Part shown: positions 14,601-26,600 of the stretch, in pieces | Numbering within the stretch: the first letter of the stretch is position 1 | Layout of the letters: the number at the start of each line of letters is the position of its first letter | Assembly: GCF_029227915.1 (NCBI RefSeq) | Contig: NC_079877.1 | Location: forward strand, 13,083,351-13,143,350 | Direction: 5' to 3' | Source: Hydractinia symbiolongicarpus | Taxonomy: Eukaryota; Cnidaria; Hydrozoa; Anthoathecata; Hydractiniidae | Length of the DNA stretch: 60,000 nt | Position numbers and translations under genes: made by a program | Notes under the pieces: model-generated | Database searches by the model: none | What the model was told of the DNA's origin: nothing | Seen by the model: only the letters and a program-made list of their open reading frames with translations

Positions 14601-17600
14601 TGCTAATGAGTACAACGTATGCACCTTTTTTGCTAGAATCTAAAGAAGCAAAACTGAACATAAGTATACCCAATAACACTGCAGATTTAAAAAAGTGAAA
14701 GAGATAAAAAAAAAGTGCTAACGAAATTAAATGAATGTTAAATATTATATTACTTTCGTGTTGTTAAATCCTTCTGCAAATAAGATGATTTCAGCTATCA
14801 TAGCAGAATCTGGAACGACCATTGATATTGGTCGGAACATACTTTTCAAGTTATCAGGAAGTTCAGTTCGACCAGCATAGCCTAAATAGAAGAAAGAATA
14901 TCAAAAGGTAATAATGCGTAAATGTGTCAATAAATCATGTATGGTAAACTGATTATAATGTCAATAAAATGCAGACAAAAAGTTACCTTTAAAAGTTAGG
15001 AACAAAATAGTAATACATTAGATATCAGGAGGTTTTATTTTTATGAAAAAATAAATGCTGCTTACCTGGATTCATGGTAATAAAAATTCCACAAGACCAT
15101 ACCAAATTGATTTCCCGTCCTTCAAACACAAATCTTTCACTTCCCACTGATAATGCTGTTAATATGGATAAAATCTGCTGAGCAACAACTGATAATACCT
15201 CTATGTTGATTCGATTGAATTCATCAAAACAACCCCATGCACCAGTCTAGATTAAAGAATTTCTTTCTCAAAACAAATAGCTGTAGCCTTTTTTACAACT
15301 TTAAATTTGTTACATCAGGGTCTGAAATAAGGATCAATAGTAATTTCATCTTTTTTTTCAAAACCACGAGTCCTCCTTGTTAAAAAAAAATTTGCAATTA
15401 TCTTGCTTGGAAACATTTAAAATTGTTCCATGGTCCTGTAATTACAATTACATAATCCTAGAGACCCTCAAAAAGTTCAAGTTGATATAGTGCATTATGT
15501 GCTTTAAATAATAAGAAAAAGATTTTCTTCGTTTTAGAATGTAATATATTAAACTGTTTTGAATATTACATATTATACAATTCATTGTTTTTAAATTATC
15601 TGTACTTTGATTTATCATTTTCAAAAAAGCGGCTCCTGAATTTCATATTAATAGTCTTGATTATGTCTGAATATATAAAGATTGACCATGACGATATTCC
15701 ATACAGTATTGTTAATGCATAAAGAGCATACCTGTGCTAAACCACTGTACATTCTTCCCATGGATTTGAAATCTAAACCTTCTGAACAATTTACAACAAT
15801 AACATAAGCACCAAGAGCTTTGCCCAGATCTTTAACTGTCTCAGTTTTTCCTGTACCAGCTGGCCCCTTAGGACTGCCACCACGATGGAGATGGAGTGCA
15901 GTAGTCAGTGTCATGTAACACCTAAAGAGGAAATTGTTGCGAATTTACATTTTACGCTTACTTTTTTGCAAACTGCCTTCAAATCTCACTTTAAAATTAG
16001 GCAAATATTGAATGGCAAAAATTCACTGAGATGCTTGCATATTATGGTCTACGATTTAAAGCATGCATAAAGTGTATTAATGAAAATATAAAAACAAAGG
16101 TTACCTGTCAGTGAGAGGTGTGATGACTAAACGACCCGAATTCCCCAAATATTCATAACCATACTGAAATTGTGTATTTGTTTGACGTACAACACAATCA
16201 TCAACGTCCTTATCCCAATATAAACGCAGCTGCATCAACCAATCAAAAGCATTTACATCAGAGCACCCAGATTTCACCATTTTTTCAATCACGTCACGTG
16301 CATGTACTTCTATAGTTACCAGAGCAACAAGCTTTAATCTTTGAATTTTTGTTAGGTTACCACGGATGGTTTCAGAAAATTTACTTAACATAGATATTTG
16401 TTTCTTTCGTAATGTTTTAAGTGGTTTCTTGTCCTGTTTGTCTTTTGTTATTGACAAGGCTTTTGTGCAGTCAGATGTCCATTGGATTTGGCTAGCAGTA
16501 ATAAGTAGCTAAAAGTGAGAATATTAGCAGTATTAAGCCGCAATAGAAAATACCATATTTTTCAGATTTAGTGCCCAGGTATAAAATAGTGTCCTGCCAT
16601 CAAATTATTTTATTTAGGAATCATAGAAAATTATAAAATTTCATGTGGGCGAAGATCAGTTGAAATCATTAAATCAGTGTTATCACCTTTGATAGTTGAT
16701 AAAGAAGATATAGAAAACACTTTCACTATTTTTCTACAAAAATCTTACTTGTCCTGCCCAATCTTTCACCCACTTTTCACGTTTCGTTCCAACTTTTTTT
16801 AACGCAGCTCGGGTAAGTTTTAACAATTCTTTTAAAGTCCACCTCATGCTTCTTTCGACATCACATAGCCATGCTTCCACAGGTCCATCCAACAGTACAG
16901 AGTGAGCAAACTCAACATATTCGCCATCAGTTGCATACATCCCAATTGCTTCTACTTTCTGTGTCAAGTTCATCTTGGATAGTTTTAAAGACTTTATGTT
17001 ATCAAAACATTTCTTCAGGTGAGGTTGAACCTGAAAAAAAAAACTTCATGCTTATAAAATCTATATGTGCAACACGAAACCTGGTAAAGGATATTAAGAT
17101 AGCAAAAATACGTTTGAGAATCACATATTTATTTCCTTTTTTTTTTAAGGAGCAGTATCAGTACTTTTCCATATTCACTGTAATTGTTGCATTTCCTCAT
17201 GTTCTGACTACTTTTGCTACCTTTGGTTACCAACATATAACCTGATACCTGATTTTGTTGTAAAAAGTATAACTTTTGTACTTACTGCTTCAGGATTTTT
17301 TGATTGTCCTAAAATTTCCAGTAAATCATCATTGGATAGAAAGTAAAATCTTGGAAAGATCTGCCTTTTTGTTTCTAAGTACATGTCCAGTGATTTTTGA
17401 ATCTCTTCCAGGTTTACATTCATTTTATTTAGAGTTTCCAACATTCCTGGATACTGGCTACCCCGTAATGCATTACTGTCCTTGTTTAACCGCTTCATAA
17501 TAATCTTCCAGTTGTTGTTTACATCATCGAATTCTGCTGATTCACGTGGTAGCTGCTTTCGGATATCTTCACCAAGAAAAATGTTCTAAACAAGGCAAAA

Positions 17601-20600
17601 GAAACTAAAACTCTATATAGCTTCTCTCACCTTAACATACATCTTTAAATTATTTTATTAACTTAACAGTAGATGTCAAATGATAAAAGAAGAATTATAT
17701 AGGAGCACTACTGAATACAAACACATGTTTTCCAGTACATTGCTTAGAGACAACTAAATAAATAAACAAAACATTGGTAAACTATGGATAAACAGCAAAG
17801 GGTACCTCCAAATACATCCACTGTCTTTGAACAGTTAAAATCATTTCTACTACTTCAATAATTAGCGACAATGTTCGTTCCCATTTGTCAACATCCTTCT
17901 CAAATGGCTTCACATACCGAGATCCTTTCATAGTGGACAGAGTAACCTAAAATCAACACAAAAACATTTAAGCAAGTTATGAAGGAATAGAACATAAATT
18001 TAATACCCTAAATGTTAAACAATTGTTACTTGATTATCTTCAAGCGTTTGAAAGACTTCATCTGTGCTTCGTAATCTAAAATGACCCCTATCTTTGTATG
18101 GAGTTATATCCAGTGCTAAAGAATCCCATACAGTTACAATATCTTTCAACACTTGCTCAATAGATAATTCCTTGCTAGCAGCACCTGATATCGCACTAAT
18201 TTGTTCAGCATACTGATCAAGACCTAAGTTAATGATTTGCTCTAATGTAAAGCTGTCACTTGCATGATCAAATGACTTTTGAATTTCAGATTTTATTTGT
18301 GTCCAGTGACGTTCTCGCATTGCACTATTCTTCAAATCTTGAATTAGTGGCATGGTTCGTTTAAACTGGTCAATACGTGACTTTATTGTCTCACTTATTT
18401 CCCAATTTTTGCCTTTTACTTCTCTATTTATCTTGTGACAGCGTTTTAATAATATCTGAGATGTGTTTTCCATTTCTGTTGTGACTAACGAAGAAAATTT
18501 TCCACATTTCCATTCCATCCAAAGCCCCTCCCATTCCAATGTCAGCATCCAAATCTAAACACAATAAAAGATGTCGATACAATACCAACAAAATGACAGC
18601 GATGGCACCAAATAATAGGTCTTACAAATTAAAATCAGACAGAAAGCAGCATTTGAATAAAGGACGTTCTTGGACATGGCAGTAAATTAAAAAGAAAAAA
18701 GAAGAATTAAACTACCATTTCAGAATAAGAATAGATAATAAGGATGTGGTGAAAACACGTCATAAATGTTCTGTAAATACCTGTTCTAATAAATTGATTT
18801 CTTTCTCAACACTTTGCAAAGCTTTGGATTGTTGTTGTTCAATCTTGAAAATATTTAGACCTTTCCTAATTGTTGCTTCTTGTGCTTTTAGTGTTTCTAC
18901 TTCCTGAGAGAATGCTTTTGTTGCTGCTAATGCTTCATTAACAAATGTTTTAGCATTGACAGGTCCACGCAAAGCAAACTCATCTTCTAAGTTATTTACA
19001 GACTTTTTAAAATCTTCAGCAGATGCAAGAAGACCAGATCTAAACTTCTCTTTACTTTTCTTTAGCATGGAATCTGCATCAATCAAACACTGTTGAAATG
19101 CAATCCAAGATGGCCCTAACGTTTGCAGCTGTTCCTGAACCTATGATAAGAGACAAACAAATAAAACCAGAAAAACAAATAACAAGCAAATACAATAAGT
19201 CTTAAAACAAAAATACAAGAGAACCTGAAAAAATGCTTTAAGTTTTTAAGTTATGACAAATGATTTAAAGCCTACCTCTTCGGATATTTCAACTTCATAT
19301 TTTTCAAGTATAACAAACTGTTCATGAAGAGGTGGTATTTTGGCCTCAGTGGTTGTTAGATCGCCTTGTAAATTTTCCAACAGACTAATACTGCTACTAA
19401 GATGTTCTAGATTCTCTGGAGGAGTTCGTAACAACTTAGAGTTCCTCTCCATAAATGTATGTAATTCAGAAAGTTTGGATGTAGCCATTTCTTTTAAAAC
19501 TTTTGTAAAGCCAGTCTGCCATTCATTACAATGACTTAAAATTGAAAATTTAAGTGGTGATGAATCAAGCAAAACAAACTGGATGTTTACAATGGTTTCT
19601 TCTTTTTGAACATTGTTGGCAACTTCTGTGTATCTATAATTAAAAACAGTTTAGCAGAATTCAGTAACAAAAAATACTTCTAACAGCAAAAGTTCAGCAT
19701 TACAATTTTTAAAAGAACTGTGTCTGGAATTTCATAAGATGCCTGCAACTGTATGTAAACAACCATCATGCGGTTCATTGCTTTTTAGTTGTTTTCCTAT
19801 TTCTTATTTCCTCTTTCTCATTTTATCTTCTTAAATCTTGGATCTCCTATACATGTGCAGAACTCTCTTGTATTTTGGATGATTTTATATCAAATATTTT
19901 ACTTCAACATTTAAATCTGTTGACATGCAGTTTTAGTAGGGTTTAACATATCATGTATTCTAGTATGTTCTGTCTGCGCCTCATGCATAAATGACATTGG
20001 CAGAGTCCATAAAAAAAAGGTGAGAGCCATAAATATTGATACATACCGAGCAATGTCTGCATCAAATGAAGCTACAGGAGGATTTAATCTTTGATATCTT
20101 CGTATAAAAGCTTCTTTATCAAGTTCCCAAATTTCACGATAGCTATCCCAAGTAGTTAAGTATTTTATCAGTTGGCTTGCATTCTGTGAAACACCTGTAC
20201 TAATACTCAGCTGAATTTTTTTGGTTTCTTCATCATTTTCAATCACCATGTAAATAGGCTTAAAATAGTGAAAAATGGCTTTTTATATCAAAATCAGACC
20301 ATGAAAAATTCAAAAAAAAAAACTGTGGCACTTACCTGCTTTCTCGATCTATAATTTGTCAAAATATCTGGCAACCTTTGAAACACAGCTAGATGATCTG
20401 TCAAATCCTTTGCAGCTGTATTTATAATACTTGCTAACTTCTTTACGGAGGGTGAAAACTCAACCTGATTGGCCTCCAAAACAACTTTAACACGAAACAA
20501 TGGGTTAGGTGTGTTTTTACCGTCGCCATTTATAGCACGTGACAGCTCTTGAAGTGACCATTTTACATTTAATCGAAAGGCTTCTTCCACCATCTTGTCA

Positions 20601-23600
20601 ATTTTCTCAGTATACTGGACCCAGTTATTTTGTATCTAGACACACAAAAAATGAGTAAAATCTAATTTTAAGGCCATTAAAAATTAAGGCTCAGTGGTTT
20701 GGCAGGTGTTTCTTAATCTCAAAAATATCATTTTACTGTGTTTTTTAATTTTTTTAGTTAACTATTTATGGGTTGGAATTTGTGGAAATACTGGAAAAAT
20801 AAAAAAATACTAAAAAAACCTGACGTAAATTTTTTTACAGTAAATAAGAAATTGCAAATATCCGTCAGAAAATGTAAAACAAAAAATGTTTTAGAATGGC
20901 CTTATTTTCCTCAATCATTTCTCACCTAGGTGATTATGCATGCAAATAAAAAGATGGACAAGTACCAATACCATATAGTATGCCATTTTTTAATAACTTT
21001 ACCTCAGTACTGTCATTTTTAAAAACTTCATAAATTTTCCTCATTGTATCTACAATATCTGAATGATTTTTCTCCAATCGAGCTTGAATAAAAGCTGCAT
21101 GACTTCTATGATCTTCATCAAATTCCAAGTCATCAAAAACCTTTTTACTGTCAATTTTCACCAACATTTCCTCGCTTATAGAACGACAACTATTCATTAT
21201 GCTGATATTAGCATGCTTGTATTCATCGACGATTTGTTGAACTTTGCCACTATTTACACGACAGTCATTGACATAATATTCTGATACTCCTTTAGAAGCC
21301 CAACTTAACTTTGTTAATCCTGGATGAATTTTTCTATCAAGGAAACGAATTCTTTCTTTGAACAGTGCACGTTCTTCTGGTGACAAAACAGCTATAATCC
21401 TGTTGTAATCTCGAACAACAAGCAACACGTTTTCACGAAGCACACGTAGTTCTTCACGTTTTGAGTAAACATCAGCAGCATAATGAGGAATCTCAAACAT
21501 TAAGCCTTCCCAGTAGCTAATTTCTTGAAATAATTTTAGTAGTGACCTAAATATTGGATGATGTACGTCAGATCCTTGTAAATTTTGAACTACTTAATAT
21601 GAAGTGACCCCACACTACTATTATTCAGTCTTTTTTTTCAACATTGGTAGTTGCACAGATCAGTGTAGGAAGCCCAATTTGAAATGTATTTTTGTTGTAA
21701 AAGAAATTTGGACAGGGAAATAAAATTTCAGATCTTAGATAAACAAAATATTATAGATATTTCCATTGTAAAAATAACTCTGGAAATAAAGGTACAGAGG
21801 AGGGGAGTTCTGAGGCACTCCAAAAAACATATTGAACTTGAAATCAGATAATTTGGATTAAACATGTGTCAATATATAGAATAGTTAATACACTTTTAAA
21901 CAACGTACTTGTCAAAATGCAGATCCAACATTCCAGAGTGTTGGTCACTACGACACATAAGTGCAGTATCAAGCAATTTATTTGTATTTTTATCGACAGT
22001 AGTGGTCCATTCATTGAAAATCTTTCGAACATAATCATCAAGTGCTTGAGCTAGCTGCAAATATTGCTGTTTGATCTCCTCTCCTAAAAATTTAGCAAGA
22101 GAAAGGAAGCATTTGACTTCGTTTTAATGTTTTTTACAATTTAATAAAAACGAAGCATGCTTAAAAGTTTAAACTTACCTAACCCAACTTGAGGTAAAAA
22201 GGTTGCTTTATTTAAAACATTAAATGGTCGACTAATTCGTTTCTTTAATGAGCGAGCCCACACAGCTAACCCTGCGTATTTAGGTTGCAAGAGAGGTAGG
22301 CAAGGATTTTGAGAATTAAACTCTTTCTTTACTGCGTTTAGTTCATCCAAGAAAATATGATAAATTTCAACTGTCTTTTTATCAATTGTTCTTCTAATGG
22401 ATTCTCTTGAGGATAAATGAATAAAATTGTCCAAAACTTCAACACCCTCTTGCACAGTCTTGATCGTTTCAAATGCAGAATTTAGTATATTCTGAACCAT
22501 GACTTCAAGATCTTTTACACCAGACCTAAATCGGTTGTAGTCATCATGCCAACTTGTAGCCTACAATTCATAGAGAAGCATTGAGTTAGAAAATGTGTCT
22601 TCAAAAAAGCATCACACAGAAAAGAATCCTGAAATATAACTTCATACAGTTTTACAAAATATTTCCTTCCAAAATGTGTTCGAAGAAATAAATAAAAAGA
22701 TTGTTATTTAACAGGGGCATTAAAGATATCATCTTATTGTAAATCACCAACAAAATTCAACAAAAATGGACAATAGACACTACTTTAACAAAATTAAAAA
22801 AAAGAATTATAACATCCATAGTTTCTTTCTGTGATTAGTACATAAAACAAGGCTAAGCTTTAACCTTTTAATGAATTGTCTGGTTTAAAATCTATGCTTG
22901 TATTTAATAGATTTTTCTAATAGAACTGGCATTTTGAACAAAAAAAATTAAAAAATTATTTCTTAGATAATTAACTTTAAAGAAGACAAAAAGCAGATTC
23001 TATTTTCAATGAGCCTACCTGGATTTATAACATTAGAAAAAACTAATAATATCATCCTCAGAAAAGTTTGAAAAATCTATATTTTGAACAGTTTTGACTT
23101 ACTTTGCCCACAAATCCGGCAATATTGGGCCAGAAAAAAATTCTCTATCTTTGTGCGAAAAGCCAAAATAAAATTATAATCCAATTCTGAGAAATGTACA
23201 GACACAGGTCATTTTATAGGACCTCACCTGTACCAGGTAGGTCCAAAAACGATTCTGTTCACTTAGGAAAAAAATAACTACTTTCAATGGAAAAGGGGTT
23301 CTCTACCGTTAACTGCACAAAACTAAGAACCTGTAACTTTTCGAACAAACTAGTTTAACATTCTAACACAAATAACAACAATAACGGTAACAACTACAGC
23401 CCTCGAAATTAGTGTCGGTCATCACAATTGCTGGCGCGATTTCATTTTGCGACAGCAAAAAAATGCAGAGGCTGTTCAGATCCACTTGCTTAATGTGTTG
23501 TCCAACTTTGTAACTGAACAGCCTACTAATGTTAAATAAATTGTCTATTGTTGCTTCACTCTCTCGCGTTGAAATTATTGCCGAGGGGTTGCCGCTGCAA

Positions 23601-26600
23601 ATAACTGTCGTTGGCAATTTTTTGCCGACATGTTTTGGGGCTAGTTTCGAGGGCTAAACTATGACAACAACAATAGCAACAACAACAACAAGTAGCAGCA
23701 CTAGCAGTAGCAAAAACACCAACAGTAACAAAGTTAAAACAATGTACACACATACATACCTTTACATCTAATATTGTGTGTTTTACATTTTTTAAAATTT
23801 GAAGGTTCTTCATGAAGGTTACTTCAACTTCTGTTAAACTTCTGGAAATTTCAGGACCTTTTAAACCAGGAAAGATTGGCTGGTTCCTCTTTGAGCCGAC
23901 TGATCTTTGAGTAAAATGAACCAAGCCCTCGCAAACCTTAAAAAGTTATCTCAGTCAACTTCTATAATTCTACTAAAGATATAGACAAGATGATAAAAAA
24001 AAGTTTTTACCTCCAGTAAGTCCTTACAACGTTGAACAAATGCATCAACTTGCGCAAATATGCTTGTATTGTCTAATAACCATTTTTCTTTTTCTCCAAA
24101 CCTCAGGTGCATTTTGCTTATCTTAATGCAACACAATAGAAATAAGTTGTTTAATGAAAGTTGTGTATACATGTGTTGAAAGATATCTATTTGTATAGTC
24201 TATAATATAATGAAGGTGATGTCTACGGAATTTAAAATACATATTTAAATATTTAAAAAAAATTTAAACATCCTATTTTACACAAAAGACAGTTGCTTCC
24301 AGGAAGAAAAAGAACATGCAGCATAAAGCACACAACAGTACCTGGTGGTAGGTTTCTTTCCAAGATACACAACATGCAATGCTGTTAGTCAAACCAGTAA
24401 CACTATCTTTAACATTGCCATCAAAGATGTTTGTAAGTGAAATTTTAGTACTGCACTGTCTAATCACCTCATTGCTCACCTAAATTATAGCAAAACATAA
24501 AGTGAAAAATCTTTTTGCCAGTGTTCACCTTTTAATTTACTGTATGAGGCGGTAAGAGTTAGTTGCTCATTTGTAAGGTTAAACTTATCGTACATATAAA
24601 TATTATAATTGCAGATGAAACAACCCACTTAAAATAGAGAACAAGTTATTCTTTCATGTGATGTTAGTGTTTTTTTGTATTGATTGATATAATAAAAAAC
24701 TCAGATTTAAAACAGACAAAGGAATCTTACTTTTCTTAATAACCCAGTGATTCGTTCCCTTGACCGGTAATACTCAGAATTGACCCAAATAATGCGAATT
24801 AAGTTCAACAGCTGTGGTAACAACTCAGAAATTCGCGAAGGATTACTGTCAACAAGCTCTTCGCATGGAGTTTTTAATATAGAGAGAAATTTCAAGTTAC
24901 TTTGAGCTTGGTTAAAACCATCCTATAATGTAAAATTTCAGAAATACATAAAAAAATTGAATTGAGACACAACATCACAACAGTCTCAGTAAACACATAA
25001 AATTTTGACTGCGCAAAAGGTAGGCAAAAACCATATATGAGCAAAAAAAGAAATTGTTAACCTCTGAACAGAATGAACCTCTTAACAGCTATTGTTAAAT
25101 ACCTGAATAAGTTTAGACAACTTTCTAAATGGTGTCACATAGGAAGACTTTGCATGCTCTAAAATTGCGTGTATATGCTTTACTCCTGCTTTATCTAATT
25201 GATCACTTATACCAGAAAGATCATCGCAACGACTTCTCCAAAACTCTATCTCTTCTAATGGTCCTGCATTCTCAGAAGTCTCATAAGCATCTTGACTGTT
25301 GAGAACTTCTTTAATTTGCCTGGTCCAATGAATCATAGAACCTGGAAGAAAAGTTATTTTAATAATCAAAAAGCAGTAAAATAAAACATGTGTAGAAATT
25401 AAACACTTCAGTATAAGTACATCAGGAGTTTTTAAAAGATCTTTTTTTAAAAAAAATACTGTTTTTCACCCTGCAGCCATGTGAATGATTTCTGCACAAA
25501 ATTACGAAACACACCACAACTTACGCTACTCCTAAATCAAACTTTTGTAATATATTTTAACTAATATAAAATAATATTTCTACGACAGTTTCATAATGAA
25601 ACAAAAGACATTTTTTACTTTTCCAAAAGCTTTTCTTTAGTTCTATAAAACTGGAAAATAAAGTTATCCAAACCTATACTGATTGGCTTTTACATATCAG
25701 TAGGTATTATAGTTTGGAAGATTGGAATCATTCAAAATACTTTAATACGCATACTTTCTAATCTCTGCACATAATCTTTCCTCTTTGCTGCTTTTTCCAC
25801 AGACAGATCTAAACCTTCATTAGGAACATACAACACAGTTTTGCCTTGCATTTTATACCTTGCATCAGTAAGTGTGGCCATGAACTTGTGCACATGTGCA
25901 ATAAAGTCGTTTTTTATACCTATAGCTTAGTTAAAGGAAACTTTTTATGTATTTACATTTGCTAATTAAACATAAAAAAATAGCTTGAAAGGATACTTTC
26001 TGGCCATGACTTATTGTGAAAAAACATTGGTCCATAAACTCCTGACATCACACGAAGCAAATTTTCACAATAATTGGCTCGAATTAGTTGAAATTGGACA
26101 CATTTACTGAAATCAGCAGCTAATATCTTTTGTTCTTTCTTGCGAGTCAAGCAAAATAACTGACTCACAAAATAGGGTGGCACCGTTCTGGAAACAACAA
26201 GATTTTTTTGCTGATCCAGAAAAAAGAGCAACAGTCTATTGTTATCGTCATTATCTTGAACAAACAACCTCAACACTTTTTCATGTTCCTCATTCCACAT
26301 AGATGGTTCAAGTCCTGTAATATGCACTTGTTCTTTAATAAGAACAACGCATTCCTAAAAGTAAACAAAATAATAAATTGAAATAATATTTTGAGCATTG
26401 ATTGCATATGGCATTTAAATCCTATTTTTAGAGTCCAAAGAAAAACAAAAAGATAGACGCCACTATAATACAAGGAAAATAAAAAAACACTTTCCAATAT
26501 GCAAACCATGTGAACTGACTAACCACCAAACAAGATAACTTAAAACCTTGGAGTCGGCTACTTATTTCTTAAAGTTCATTTAACATGATAATATTCTGCA